Shown in pieces: positions 22,801-30,500 of a stretch of DNA of 64,000 bases; the stretch's first letter is position 1, and each line of letters opens with the position of its first letter. The notes beneath the pieces were generated by a model, which saw only the letters and a program-made list of their open reading frames with translations, searched no databases and had not been told where the DNA came from. The position numbers and the translations under genes are program-made. Origin of the DNA: JAHDHW01 sp965277415 (GTDB lineage: Bacteria; Bacteroidota; Bacteroidia; Chitinophagales; Saprospiraceae); NCBI GenBank assembly GCA_965277415.1, contig CBDICS010000031.1, forward strand, positions 1 through 64,000, in the 5' to 3' direction.

Positions 22801-24250
22801 TATTTGCTGTAGGCGTCTCTTCAATATCAATGTCAAGCGGAGTAGAATCTACTGTACCAGCACAACCTGAGTTGTCAGTCATCGAGAGCAATGTGAGCAC
22901 TAAGTTTGAAACGACAAAATCTGGTAATGTTAATGTATTCGTTCCTGCATTCCATTCGGGTATTAAAACATCATCCGAACAAACATTTATAGTGAAATTT
23001 GTATTGGGTACGGGAATAGTAAAATCAAGGTTAAAAGGTCCCAAAGCAACATTCATATCAATATTATAGGGCGCTTCTCCACCGGTAACTAAAAAGGTAA
23101 CCTCAGTACAATTCCCAACACATAATACCCCACCTCCGGTAATATTAGCATTTCCTCCACTACCACTTTGGCTAATAACAGCTTCTCCTTCAAAGTTTGA
23201 AAATACTGGACATCCATTTATATCTGTGACAGAAACCAGAGAAAAAGTAGTATTAGAAGTGACAGATACATTTTCAGTATGCCCATTACTAATACTACTC
23301 AAATTGAATTCCAATGTTCCGTCTGTATAAACTACATTAAATGGCCCTCCACTAGAAGGTAAATTAAAAGTAAGTACATCATTTACGGTTCCACATCCAG
23401 TACATACTGCACATTCAATAGACATACCACTAGATGTAATGCTTATTGCTGCAGGTGGAGGTGAACTATTATAAGCCGTACAATTTACATAAGAAGACCA
23501 ATTGCCTGGATCTTTGATTCGATTGATCCACTCAAGTTGAGAAGTAGGAGAGGTTGGGCCGGTATAGTTTACATAGTTTGTTGTTCCTCCTGTTGGATTC
23601 ATAAAATAGCAAGGATTTACATCGGGATGTAGGTTAGATTGTTGAGAAGTCCCATCAGCTGCCCAGAATGTCCTGGTATTGAATCCATAAAGAATTTTTC
23701 CAGTATAAGTCGCATCATGATCACCTGTTGTACCCATATTATCCCAAACACCACCTTGCATTACATAAATTTGATCTCCACCGCTGTTTAGATTTAATGT
23801 TCCAACAGGAGCAAGGTTCAAATCCGTAATTGTCCAACTAGGGTTGGCAGCTTGCGTTGCTGTCAAATCACCCCTGAAAATTAGATTGAAACTAGTGCCA
23901 GCACTTATTGTCCCTCCACTATATGTACACCTTAAGGCTCCTTCAGAGTCTCCCCACCGATTGCTGACTGATCTCTCCCAACCATTATCTGTCAAGTCGA
24001 TTTCTGTACCATTCGTGATATCTTTAAAGGAAACAAACGTAACTACGTCTTCACCTGAACCACTTGAGCCACTACATGCATTATTATTAGCATTAACGCC
24101 AAGAACGGCAATATCACCACCTTCTAAGGTGATTTGAGCTTCTATTATAAATGGAACTAACCATAAAAATAGAAGTGTTATAAATACTTTTGGGACAAAA
24201 AATGATATCCCAAAAATAAAACTGTGTGTGTAAGTTTTAATTCTTTGCAT
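13814..24250 (-). CDS. Giant T9SS-exported repeat protein with gliding-type C-terminal domain
   Basis: 3478 residues. Signal peptide 1-39 (hydrophobic ITLLFLWLVPFIIEAQ). Residues 40-250 resemble a lamin-tail-like beta domain. About residues 480-1830 hold 85-aa units; seven of these, from about residue 1001 to 1585, are nearly identical. Residues 1835-2993 hold fourteen nearly identical 83-aa units. Each unit starts with CDDGSG or CDDGNG and ends with a second Cys (NGAC or NGDC), suggesting one disulfide per unit. About 3120-3290 has two or three SprB-type repeats (SGTGPFTYIWENG; ITDALGC). The last 90 residues are a type B (gliding-associated) T9SS sorting domain: FIPSVFSPNDDGYNDVF, FNRWGE, WDGT, ending ITLVR. 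Likely a cell-surface fibre or adhesin; ligand unknown. It appears to be first in a minus-strand run with the deacetylase and priA. Confidence 0.93.
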   Translation of the reverse strand: MQRIKTYTHSFIFGISFFVPKVFITLLFLWLVPFIIEAQITLEGGDIAVLGVNANNNACSGSSGSGEDVVTFVSFKDITNGTEIDLTDNGWERSVSNRWGDSEGALRCTYSGGTISAGTSFNLIFRGDLTATQAANPSWTITDLNLAPVGTLNLNSGGDQIYVMQGGVWDNMGTTGDHDATYTGKILYGFNTRTFWAADGTSQQSNLHPDVNPCYFMNPTGGTTNYVNYTGPTSPTSQLEWINRIKDPGNWSSYVNCTAYNSSPPPAAISITSSGMSIECAVCTGCGTVNDVLTFNLPSSGGPFNVVYTDGTLEFNLSSISNGHTENVSVTSNTTFSLVSVTDINGCPVFSNFEGEAVISQSGSGGNANITGGGVLCVGNCTEVTFLVTGGEAPYNIDMNVALGPFNLDFTIPVPNTNFTINVCSDDVLIPEWNAGTNTLTLPDFVVSNLVLTLLSMTDNSGCAGTVDSTPLDIDIEETPTANSAGPLEDCDDGSGAATFNLSSLDNTVNGGSGNMVNWYSDMSATIPIGTPGTYNSPSTTVYATVTQGSCESDPVPVNLIVNAVPTPSPTSDQACDDGTGFATFNLNSLDVIINGGSGDLVSWYFDIGGSSPIPVPSSFNTGSTTVYATISVGICESGTVPVILTVNPSPLANIASDQACDEGGGIATFDLTTLDNTVSGGTGNPVSWFTDPGGSFPIINPANHVAVSGFVYASVSNGLCSSPIVQITLTVNPSPTANPTNDTQCDDGSGSASFNLTLLDFIVNGGTGATVSWYLDIGATFPIPDPTDFQSSGGPVWAVVTNGLCESNPVEILLDVSDAPFAIATNDQACDNGSGSASFDLTTLDIIVNGGTGNTVTWYFDISGTVSIPDPSNYISTGGSVYANVDNGFCTSPLVEIILSLSPLPTANIAAAENCDDGSGSTTFNLTTLDIIVNGGSGMTVNWYFDMNGDLNIPDPSNFSTPTNLTIYATVFDGLCESQTVAVDLSIVPAPIANPTSSQGCDDGSGSTIFDLTTLDNTVNGGNGNAVSWFSDSNGDTPITDPVNFDSGSASVFASVSNGACTSEIVEITLTLEDQPEANIANDQDCDDGSGSTIFDLTTLDNTVNGGNGNAVSWFTDSNGDTPITDPANFDSGSASVFASVSNGACTSEIVEITLTLEAQPEANIANDQDCDDGSGSTIFDLTTLDNTVNGGNGNAVSWFSDSNGDTPITDPANFDSGSASVFASVSNGACTSEIVEITLTLEAQPEANIATDQDCDDGSGSTIFDLTTLDNTVNGGNGNAVSWFSDSNGDTPITDPVNFDSGSASVFASVSNGACSSEIVEITLTLEAQPEANIATDQDCDDGSGSTIFDLTTLDNTVNGGNGNAVSWFSDSNGDTPITDPVNFDSGSASVFASVSNGACSSEIVEITLTLEDQPEANIANDQDCDDGSGSTIFDLTTLDNTVNGGNGNAVSWFSDSNGDTPITDPVNFDSGSASVFASVSNGACTSEIVEITLTLEDQPEANIANDQDCDDGSGSTIFDLTTLDNTVNGGNGNSVSWFTDSNGDTPITDPANFDSGSTSVFASVSNGACSSEIVEITLTLEAQPEANATSTEACDEGSGAASFNLDALETTVNGGTSNNVQWFEDMDATLPISSPYNTGTSTIYALVNNGNCISEVVAISLTVSNEVEANPTSIEACADINDEGLFDLLTIESTVNGGTANSVNWFEDMAGMVSITPPYTSTNSTIYAIVGDGVCASEAVAINLIVNSVPEAAPASSELCDEGNNTAVFDLSILENTVNVGSGNDVAWYEDVNATIPINSPFSSNTAVIYAVVNNGNCFASTVAVSLTVNELPTAIPTTADDCDDGNGMASFDLSTLESTINDGTANQVNFFEDINGTIPVTSPFNTTSTTIYAIVGNGDCVSIPVEVNLNVSDAPIAIPTAADDCDDGNGMASFDLSTLESTINDGTANQVNFFENINGTIPVASPFNTTSTTIYAIVGNGDCVSIPVEVNLNVSDAPVAIPTAADDCDDGNGIASFDLSTLESTINDGTANQVNFFEDINGTIPVTSPFNTTSTTIYAIVGNGDCVSIPVEVNLNVSDAPIAIPTAADDCDDGNGMASFDLSTLESTINDGTANQVNFFEDINGTIPVTSPFNTTSTTIYAIVGNGDCVSIPVEVNLNVSDAPIAIPTAADDCDDGNGMASFDLSTLESTINDGTANQVNFFEDINGTIPVTSPFNTASTTIYAIVGNGDCVSIPVEVNLNVSDAPAAIPTAADDCDDGNGMASFDLSTLESTINDGTANQVNFFEDINGTIPVTSPFNTVSSTIYAIVGNGDCVSFPVEVNLNVSDAPVAIPTAADDCDDGNGMASFDLSTLESTINDGTANQVNFFEDINGTIPVASPFNTASTTIYAIVGNGDCVSLPVEVNLNVSDAPVAIPTVADDCDDGNGMASFDLSTLESTINDGTANQVNFFEDINGTIPVTSPFNTVSTTIYAIVGNGDCVSFPVEVNLNVSDAPIAIPTTADDCDDGNGMASFDLSTLESTINDGTANQVNFFEDINGTIPVASPFNTASTTIYAIVGNGDCVSLPVEVNLNVSDAPVAIPTAADDCDDGNGMASFDLSTLESTINDGTANQVNFFEDINGTIPVASPFNTASTTIYAIVGNGDCLSIPVEVNLNVSDAPIAIPTTADDCDDGNGMASFDLSTLESTINDGTANQVNFFEDINGTIPVASPFNTASTTIYAIVGNGDCVSFPVEVNLNVSDAPVAIPTAADDCDDGNGMASFDLSTLESTINDGTANQVNFFEDINGTIPVTSPFNTTSTTIYAIVGNGNCVSLPVEVNLNVSDAPVAIPTVADDCDDGNGMASFDLSTLESTINDGTANQVNFFEDINGTIPVTSPFNTVSTTIYAIVGNGDCVSFPVEVNLNVSDAPIAIPTTADDCDDGNGMASFDLSTLESTINDGTANQVNFFEDINGTIPVASPFNTASTTIYAIVGNGDCVSLPVAIDLLVLSPTLVNYSDQLCEDESVVINGTTYDINMPIGTEVLVGMANNGCDSIVDIALDFYTPIIGSITGTTNICNGQTANITFNLSGSTSYNVIYSDGINPPVTLSDILDGHTISVSPSNTTTYTLLELSGINIPCDATIPSNEVNISVNNIASEISILSDYQGFGVSCNGMNDGSIEAIPLSGTGPFTYIWENGETSAILENLSAGAYNVSITDALGCTTESTVLLTEPPSIDLSFQTMSPLCFGDTDGAIIIENIEGIGSPFEYSLDGEFFSPVSNLPLIIPSLPSGTYDVTIQDINDCAAEEQVIINAPIEIQVDLGEDITIDLGNSIQLDATVNFDVVDIIWNRQDLGCLMCLDPWVSPLETTNYSITLTDALGCTVTDDVSIIVEKNRNVFIPSVFSPNDDGYNDVFFVNSNQSVLNISNFRIFNRWGETIYANRDIAPNDRSVGWDGTFKGAQLNPSVFVYLVEVEFVDGRVEIYKGDITLVR
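15267..18750 (-). repeat. Fourteen tandem 249-bp (83-aa) coding repeats
   Basis: The marker CATCACTGAC recurs at 15511, 15760, 16009 and onward every 249 bp. The encoded unit reads ADDCDDGNGMASFDLSTLES in its first half and AIVGNGDC near its end; fourteen ADDCDDGNG starts can be counted. A five-unit phase is visible: about 15318-15812 reappears at about 16563-17057 (offset 1245 = 5 x 249) without visible differences, including the linked variants ATACCATTTCC and AGAGACCG. Confidence 0.95.
19490..21250 (-). repeat. Seven near-identical 255-bp (85-aa) coding repeats
   Basis: Units recur every 255 bp (for example TTGATCATTTGCGATATTAG or a one- to three-base variant of it). The encoded unit begins CDDGSGSTIFDLTTLDNTV and contains SNGDTPITDP and SNGACTSEIVEITLTLE. 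More diverged units of the same design flank the block on both sides (18.75-19.49 kb and 21.25-22.8 kb), so this is the recently homogenised core of a longer array. Confidence 0.93.
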
Positions 24251-24643
24251 TGCGAAATGGGAATATTTAGGGGGAGAATAATCGCTAAAAGGGGCATTCC
24301 TAAATGACCCAAAGTGCTAATCCTTACAAAAGTACAAAATTCAAAGGGTTTTTTATTGATCTAATGGATTAAGAAACGGTAATTTTTTATAAGCATAGAA
24401 TGGAGCATGGCCCCAAAAAAAATGAAAGCAGGATCACAAAAGCCGATAGCAAGGAACACAATGAAAAGGAGTATAGGAATTCGTTATTTTATTTAAGAAA
24501 CTATATTTTTGCAAATTATTCGAAAATGTAACTTTCATCATCCTGAAATTTCAAAGATTAGAACATTTTAGGAGAAGATTACTGGCTATTTTATACTGTA
24601 TTAAGCCTTTATACCAATTTTTTCATCTATTCAAAAATTAGAA
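24251..24643. other. Divergent intergenic region (393 bp) between the giant gene and lysS
   Basis: AT-rich gap between divergent genes, so promoters for both should lie here. A -7-like TATTTTTG (24504-24511) points toward lysS but has no clear TTG at the -33 position. On the minus strand TACTTTTG (24327-24334) matches TAnnTTTG for the giant gene, again without a good -33 partner. No tRNA, small ORF with coding character or strong hairpin was seen. Confidence 0.35.
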
Positions 24644-26407
24644 ATGCAACAACTAAGTGAACAGGAAATTGTACGTCGGGAAGCATTACAAAGTCTAAGA
24701 GAACTTGGAGTAAATCCATTTCCGGCAGAAATGTTTGATGTAAATTTTAAATCAACTGATTTTACTTCAGAACAATTTCGAAAACAGTTAACACTTGAAA
24801 TTGAAAAAATCAAGGATATAGGGCCAGTTAAAGCAGAACAAATTAAAGGTTTACTATTACAAAATAAGTTTAGAATTCCTCAAATTATTGCTTTAGAAGA
24901 ATTTAAAGCTTTTGGATTGGGAGAAACAATTGAATTTGATGCTGAATATAATAGAGCGGCCGAAAACCTTGAAGCGTTTCTTGGTGGTTTACGTCAATCA
25001 GCTTTAGGTGCTTTTGCTCCTGAATCTTTACCAGTGGTTCGAGTAGCTGGTCGTTTTATGGGAAAAAGAGGTGCTTTTGCTCAACTTCAAGATAGCCAGG
25101 GAAGAATACAAGTGTATATGGGCAAGGGAGATATTGGTGCGGAAGAGGAAGAAAAAGAATTGAATAAGAATATTGTTAAACTCTTGCATATTGGCGATTT
25201 TATTGGTTTGGAAGGTGAGCTGTTCTCTACTCAAACCGGAGAAGTTACGATTCGACCTAAAGTATTTAGGTTTTTAGGGAAATCTATTCGGAACCTGCCT
25301 ATTGTCAAGAGAGATAAAGATGGGAATGAATTTGATGCTTTTACAGACCCTGAACAACGCTATCGTCAGCGATATGTCGATTTGACTGTAAATCCTCAGG
25401 TTAAAGATGCCTTCTTAAAAAGAACGAAGATCATCAATACGATGCGAACTTTTTTCAATGATCAAGGTTGGTTGGAAGTTGAAACACCTATCCTTCAACC
25501 CCTTCATGGTGGTGCAGCAGCACGTCCTTTCGCTACACATCACAATACATTGGATATGCCATTATACCTTCGGATAGCTAATGAACTATATTTGAAAAGA
25601 TTAATAGTTGGTGGTTTTGATGGGGTGTATGAATTTGGGAAAATGTTTAGAAATGAAGGGATGGATCGTACCCATAACCCTGAGTTTACAGCAATGGAAA
25701 TCTATGTTGCTTACAAAGATTATATTTGGATGATGGAGATGGTCGAACAATTGCTGGAAAAGACGGCCATAGCTGTAAATGGAACATCAGAAGTGGAATA
25801 CGATGGAAAGAAAATTAGTTTTAAAGGACCGTTCCTAAAATTAAGTATGTATGAATCTATCGAAAAGTATACTGGAATTGACGTTTCTGAAATGGATGAA
25901 GTTGGCTTGAGAGCAGTGTGTAAAGATTTTCATATTGAGGTCGATGCCAGTATGGGGAAAGGAAAATTAGTAGATGAGATTTTTGGCGCAAAAGTAGAAG
26001 ACAATTTAATCCAACCAACGTATATTACGGATTATCCTATTGAAATGACTCCTTTAGCTAAAAAGCACAGAAGTAAAGATGGTTTAGTAGAGCGATTTGA
26101 ATTGTTCGTAAATGGAAAAGAAATTGCCAATGCTTATTCTGAGTTGAATGATCCAATTGATCAAAGAGAACGATTTGAGGATCAACTAAAGCTAGCAGAA
26201 AGAGGAGATGAAGAAGCAATGGTATTGGATGAAGATTTTCTTAGATCTCTAGAATATGGAATGCCTCCTACCTCTGGTCTGGGGATTGGTATTGATCGCT
26301 TGACTATGATGTTGACTAATCAATATAGCATTCAGGATGTATTATTCTTTCCACAAATGAAACCGGAAGTTAAAGCATCTAATGAGGAGGAGGTTGTAGA
26401 TTCTTAA
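24644..26407 (+). CDS. lysS: Lysine--tRNA ligase, class II, with an N-terminal insertion
   Basis: 587 residues; charges tRNA-Lys in the cytoplasm. The anticodon-binding OB fold is recognisable from about 130 (VAGRFMGKRGAFAQLQDSQG), and the class II catalytic core follows: YRQRYVDLTVN, GGAAARPF, motif 2 FRNEGMDRTHNPEF, and motif 3 GLGIGIDRLTMM. Bacterial LysS is usually close to 500 residues; here about 75 extra residues sit between the first helix (NPFPAEMF, about 27) and the OB fold. That stretch includes IKDIGPVKAEQIKGLL, which has the look of a helix-hairpin-helix, but this is a guess. Enzyme identity is secure; the insertion has no assigned role. The ATG at 24644 precedes the conserved helix. 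The lipoprotein gene follows 19 bp downstream. Confidence 0.97.
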   Translation: MQQLSEQEIVRREALQSLRELGVNPFPAEMFDVNFKSTDFTSEQFRKQLTLEIEKIKDIGPVKAEQIKGLLLQNKFRIPQIIALEEFKAFGLGETIEFDAEYNRAAENLEAFLGGLRQSALGAFAPESLPVVRVAGRFMGKRGAFAQLQDSQGRIQVYMGKGDIGAEEEEKELNKNIVKLLHIGDFIGLEGELFSTQTGEVTIRPKVFRFLGKSIRNLPIVKRDKDGNEFDAFTDPEQRYRQRYVDLTVNPQVKDAFLKRTKIINTMRTFFNDQGWLEVETPILQPLHGGAAARPFATHHNTLDMPLYLRIANELYLKRLIVGGFDGVYEFGKMFRNEGMDRTHNPEFTAMEIYVAYKDYIWMMEMVEQLLEKTAIAVNGTSEVEYDGKKISFKGPFLKLSMYESIEKYTGIDVSEMDEVGLRAVCKDFHIEVDASMGKGKLVDEIFGAKVEDNLIQPTYITDYPIEMTPLAKKHRSKDGLVERFELFVNGKEIANAYSELNDPIDQRERFEDQLKLAERGDEEAMVLDEDFLRSLEYGMPPTSGLGIGIDRLTMMLTNQYSIQDVLFFPQMKPEVKASNEEEVVDS

Positions 26408-26426
26408 ATTTTAAACAAATATTATC

Positions 26427-27113
26427 ATGAAAGGAATAAGATCGTTTTTGTTCTTACTTTTTGCTACGTCCTTTTTCTTCGCTTGCGAAAGTGAAAAAAC
26501 ACCAGAAGAAAAAGCTGCTGATAAAATAGATGAAGGCGTAGAAAAAATTGCAGAAGGTTTTGAAGATGTCGCTAAAGAGGTAGAAGGCAGTTTCGCTGAT
26601 GCATTGAGTCAGCTTGAAGATGCTGTCGAAAATCTTTCAGAAGAGGGCGGTAAGGTAAAAAGGAAGCCCGTAAATTTTAGGAAATTAAAAGCATTATTTC
26701 CCGATTCTGCTTCAGGATTTTCTAAAGGAAAAGCCATTGGCGAGTCAACGGGAGTTGCTGGATTTAAGGTCTCAAAGGCTGAAACATCTTATGAAAATGG
26801 AGATAAAAAGGTTGATGTGGAAATTATTGATACAGGAGGAATAGGAATGGCCACTATGGGATTGGCAGCTTGGTCAATGATTGATATTGATAAAGAAACT
26901 GAAAACGGATTTGAAAGAACGACTACTTATAAAGGCAATAAAGCTTTTGAAAAGTGTGATCGAAACCGATGTGAGTTTCTGGTCTTTGTTGCCAAAAGAT
27001 TTTTAGTATCAACAAAAGGACGAGGAGGCAATTTATCTATTGATGACCTTCATGATATTGTAAATAAAATCGGCCTAAAGAAATTGGAAAGAATGAAAGA
27101 TGAAGAAGGCTAA
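26427..27113 (+). CDS. Putative lipoprotein of unknown function
   Basis: 228 residues. Signal peptide with a lipobox ending FFFAC (Cys 20) followed by ESEK, so probably an acylated envelope protein. Residues 25-75 are very rich in Glu, Lys and Ala and should form a helical or coiled stem. The remainder (about 85-225) is a mixed alpha/beta domain with conserved-looking segments GIGMATMGLAAW and CDRNRCEFLVF, the latter with two closely spaced Cys. I do not recognise a named family. It follows lysS by 19 bp and is followed by a strong terminator, so lysS and this gene probably form a two-gene operon. Confidence 0.8.
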   Translation: MKGIRSFLFLLFATSFFFACESEKTPEEKAADKIDEGVEKIAEGFEDVAKEVEGSFADALSQLEDAVENLSEEGGKVKRKPVNFRKLKALFPDSASGFSKGKAIGESTGVAGFKVSKAETSYENGDKKVDVEIIDTGGIGMATMGLAAWSMIDIDKETENGFERTTTYKGNKAFEKCDRNRCEFLVFVAKRFLVSTKGRGGNLSIDDLHDIVNKIGLKKLERMKDEEG

Positions 27114-27205
27114 ATAGATTTGTCAAAGAATCAAAGTGTATAAATTACCTTGAACTAGCTAGTATAGAGAAATCTGCATCAACTAGTGTCAATGATAATC
27201 AAAAC

Positions 27206-27236
27206 AAAAAGCCAATACATTGCGTATTGGCTTTTT
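27206..27236 (+). terminator. Intrinsic terminator after the lysS-lipoprotein operon
   Basis: Perfect 8-bp stem GCCAATAC / GTATTGGC (27211-27218 and 27224-27231) with a 5-nt loop, preceded by five A and followed by five T that extend the stem to 13 bp. Likely bidirectional in sequence, although only a plus-strand gene precedes it. Confidence 0.9.
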
Positions 27237-27589
27237 GATTCTCTATCCCTTACTAAGGCGAAAAACCAGAATTTGATGATGAATATAACCTAGGGATTTC
27301 AAAGTAAGTTTACTAAACAATTTCATTGGATAAAAAAATAAAATAACCTGCAACAAGCTCAGTAAATTCCCGTAGAACAAATAGACGAATAATTTTCACT
27401 TCGCATCGTCTATCTATTTCACTTCGTAATTCCACTAACCGATTTTTTAAAATTTCCTTGGGACCCTTATTTATTCCGTGTCCCTTAACAGAAAGCCATT
27501 TGTTTCTATTCCATCTTCGGATTGGGATAGAATACGATTAACATAAAGCCCTCCCTTTTTGAAAGGGGACTATCTCAAAACTGACGATC
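27237..27589. other. Leader region of the 2186-aa gene with several hairpins
   Basis: About 350 bp without a gene. It holds: a degraded palindrome (GTTTACTAAAC at 27308-27318, with AGCTCAGTAAAT at about 27356-27367) resembling the 52-bp elements at 55801 and 59566; an 8-bp inverted repeat ATAGACGA / TCGTCTAT near 27382-27413; a hairpin with a cUUCGg tetraloop at 27504-27532; and CCCTTT-TTG-AAAGGG at 27553-27567, 22 nt upstream of the start codon. No clear TAnnTTTG promoter was found. The hairpins may structure the mRNA leader; function unknown. Confidence 0.45.
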
Positions 27590-30500
27590 ATGAAAAAGTC
27601 AAAACCAAGCGTAATTGGGATATTTATTATTTCAATTATAATTTTGTCCATACCTCGTATCAGTTTTACACAGTGTAGCCTGACTTGTAATGGCTTGGTT
27701 CAGGTTGCACTTGACGAAAACTGCATTGCCGAAATTATGCCTGATGATATACTTGAAGGCAATGCTACGGGGTGTGGATTATTAAGTGTTCAGATTTTTG
27801 ATACCTCAGGGAATCTGATTCCTACGAGTCCGTTTATAGATGGAACCTACTTAGACGAAACCTTAACGGTCAGGCTAAATGAAGCGTCTACAGGAAATTA
27901 TTGCGAAGGAGCAATTGAGGTTCGAGACTATATCAAACCAGAGATTGTTTGCACCAATTTAAGTTTATTGTGTACAGATTCTACACACCCTGATGATGTA
28001 GGATATGCATCGGTTACAGATAATTGTGATTCGAATGTAATACTTTCTTATGTAGATAGTATTGAAAACCCATTATGTGATCCTTCTTTAGTTCAAGTGA
28101 TTTACAGAACCTGGACGGCTACTGATGCAAATGGCAACAATTCTTTTCCTTGCGTTCAAACAATTACTCTAGCACGCCCTTTATTAGATGATATTCAGTT
28201 CCCAAGTAATAAAGATGACGTTGAGGATTTGGCTTTAGATTGTGCTGATCCTGATCTTTCTCCTGAGAATACGGGTTATCCAAAGCTTTATGGTGTTGAT
28301 TTAATTAGTGGAGCATCATGTGAAATATGGATCATGTATACAGATTCAAATCCAGTTCAATCCTGCGATGCTAGCTTTACAATTATTAGGACTTGGACGA
28401 TTAATGATGAATGCTCTAATCAGTCAATAATGGATACTCAGGTGTTAAAAGTGATGGATAAAACGCCTCCAATTATCACTTGTCCAGGTGACTTTACAAT
28501 CAGTGCAAATTCTACGACCTGTGCCGCTGATGTCTTTATTCCTGAAGCAATAGCAACAGATGATTGCACTTCTATAGCAAATATTAGTTTTAGTATAAAA
28601 GATGAAAATGGAATTTTAATTATCCCTAATAGTATTGTCAATCTTCCTGTAGGCATTCATCCAATTATCTATACCGCAACAGATGATTGTGGTAATACTT
28701 CTGAATGTACTTTATATATTACTGTGGATGATGAAGTGAATCCAACTGTTACTTGTGAGTCTTTCACAACTGTATCACTCGGGAATGATGGTACAGTACT
28801 CGTTCCTGCCAATGTATTTGATGATGGTAGTTATGACAATTGTGGCTCAATTACGTTTATGGCTCGAAGGATGGATAATATAAATTGCCTAGGAGATGAT
28901 GCTACGGTATTTAATACTTCTGTTCCTTTTTATTGCTGTGATGTTGGGGATACCATTATGATAGAAATGATCGTTGAGGATGCCATCAATCGCTTATCTA
29001 ATACTTGTATGGTGGGCGTATTGGTACAGGATAAATTAAATCCAGAAATTATATGCCCACTTGATATAACATTAAATTGTGAAGAGCCTATTCTTGATCT
29101 TTCTATTACTGGAGAACCCCTCGTATCAGATAATTGTGCAGTGGTAGATTTAACTTTTTCGGATTCTATAGATTTAGATCTTTGCAATACGGGAATGGTT
29201 TTTAGAACATGGACAGTAGTAGATAATCAAGGCCAATCAAATACCTGTCTTCAAAAAATAACCTTGATTGATACGATTCCACCTGAAATAATCTATCCAT
29301 CAAGTATTGATATTGCAGAATGTGGAGATTCTGATGATCTGGAGATTACAGGTATACCAATAGTGGAAGATGCATGCGGTGAGTTTGCTAGCGGTTATGA
29401 TGATACTGTTTTAGAACTTAATGGTGGATGCATGCATAAAGTCATTAGAATATGGACAGTATATGATTGGTGTATGGATACGACTTATACTGGTGTTCAG
29501 ATCATTCAGGAATTTGATACAAGCCCTCCTCTTTTTGATATGATACCGATAGACATGACTGTAGAATGTGATGCCATACCTCCTGCTCTAAATATCAATG
29601 CAATAGATGATTGTAATAATGGCGTAGTATTGACCACTACTGAGGAAATTACCCCAGGTATCTGTTCATATGAATATATTATTGTTAGAAAATGGATGGC
29701 AATAGATAACTGTGGAAATGCAGATTCACTTAGTCAGCAAATTACTGTCCTGGATACAAGCCCTCCAATGATCATTGGTGAAAGTCCCGATACAACAATA
29801 AGCTGTGATGCTCTAATTCCGAATACTGTTTTGACGGCTACTGATAATTGCGATACTGATGTTGATTTAATAATGACAGAAGTTCAAATCAATGGATTCT
29901 GTGATGATGAATATACCCTTTTCAGAGCCTGGACGGCGGTAGATAATTGTGGCAATGAATCAAAACGATTTCAGACGATAAACGTTCAAGACACAATAAA
30001 ACCAATACTCTTAGATATTCCTTCGGATATAACCGTAGAGTGTGATATGATTCCTGCTCCTGCATTGATTATTGCTACAGATAATTGTGATGCTGAAGTT
30101 GAGATTGATTTTAACGAATCTATTGTATCAGGGGTTTGCATAGATGAATATATTCTTATTCGAACCTGGATGGCAATAGACAATTGTGGTAATCAAAGTA
30201 CTGGTACTCAAACGATAGAAGTGAATGATAATACAGCACCAGTTTTATCAGAAACACCAATAGACATGACAGTTGACTGTGGAAACATCCCAGCGGCTGC
30301 GAATATTACCGCGACAGATAATTGTGCTGGGAGTCTGCCCGTAATTTTTGAAGAGACGATAGTGACGGGTGCATGTGCAGAAGATATAACGGTTACGCGA
30401 ACATGGACTGCGACAGACAATTGCGGAAATACAGTAAGTACTCAACAAGTGATTAGTTCTTCGGATACAGAAGCACCAGTTTTATCGGAAACCCCAATGG

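Noticed and set aside
24251..24643. tRNA gene in the lysS upstream region
   Set aside because: No cloverleaf or conserved T-loop sequence was found.
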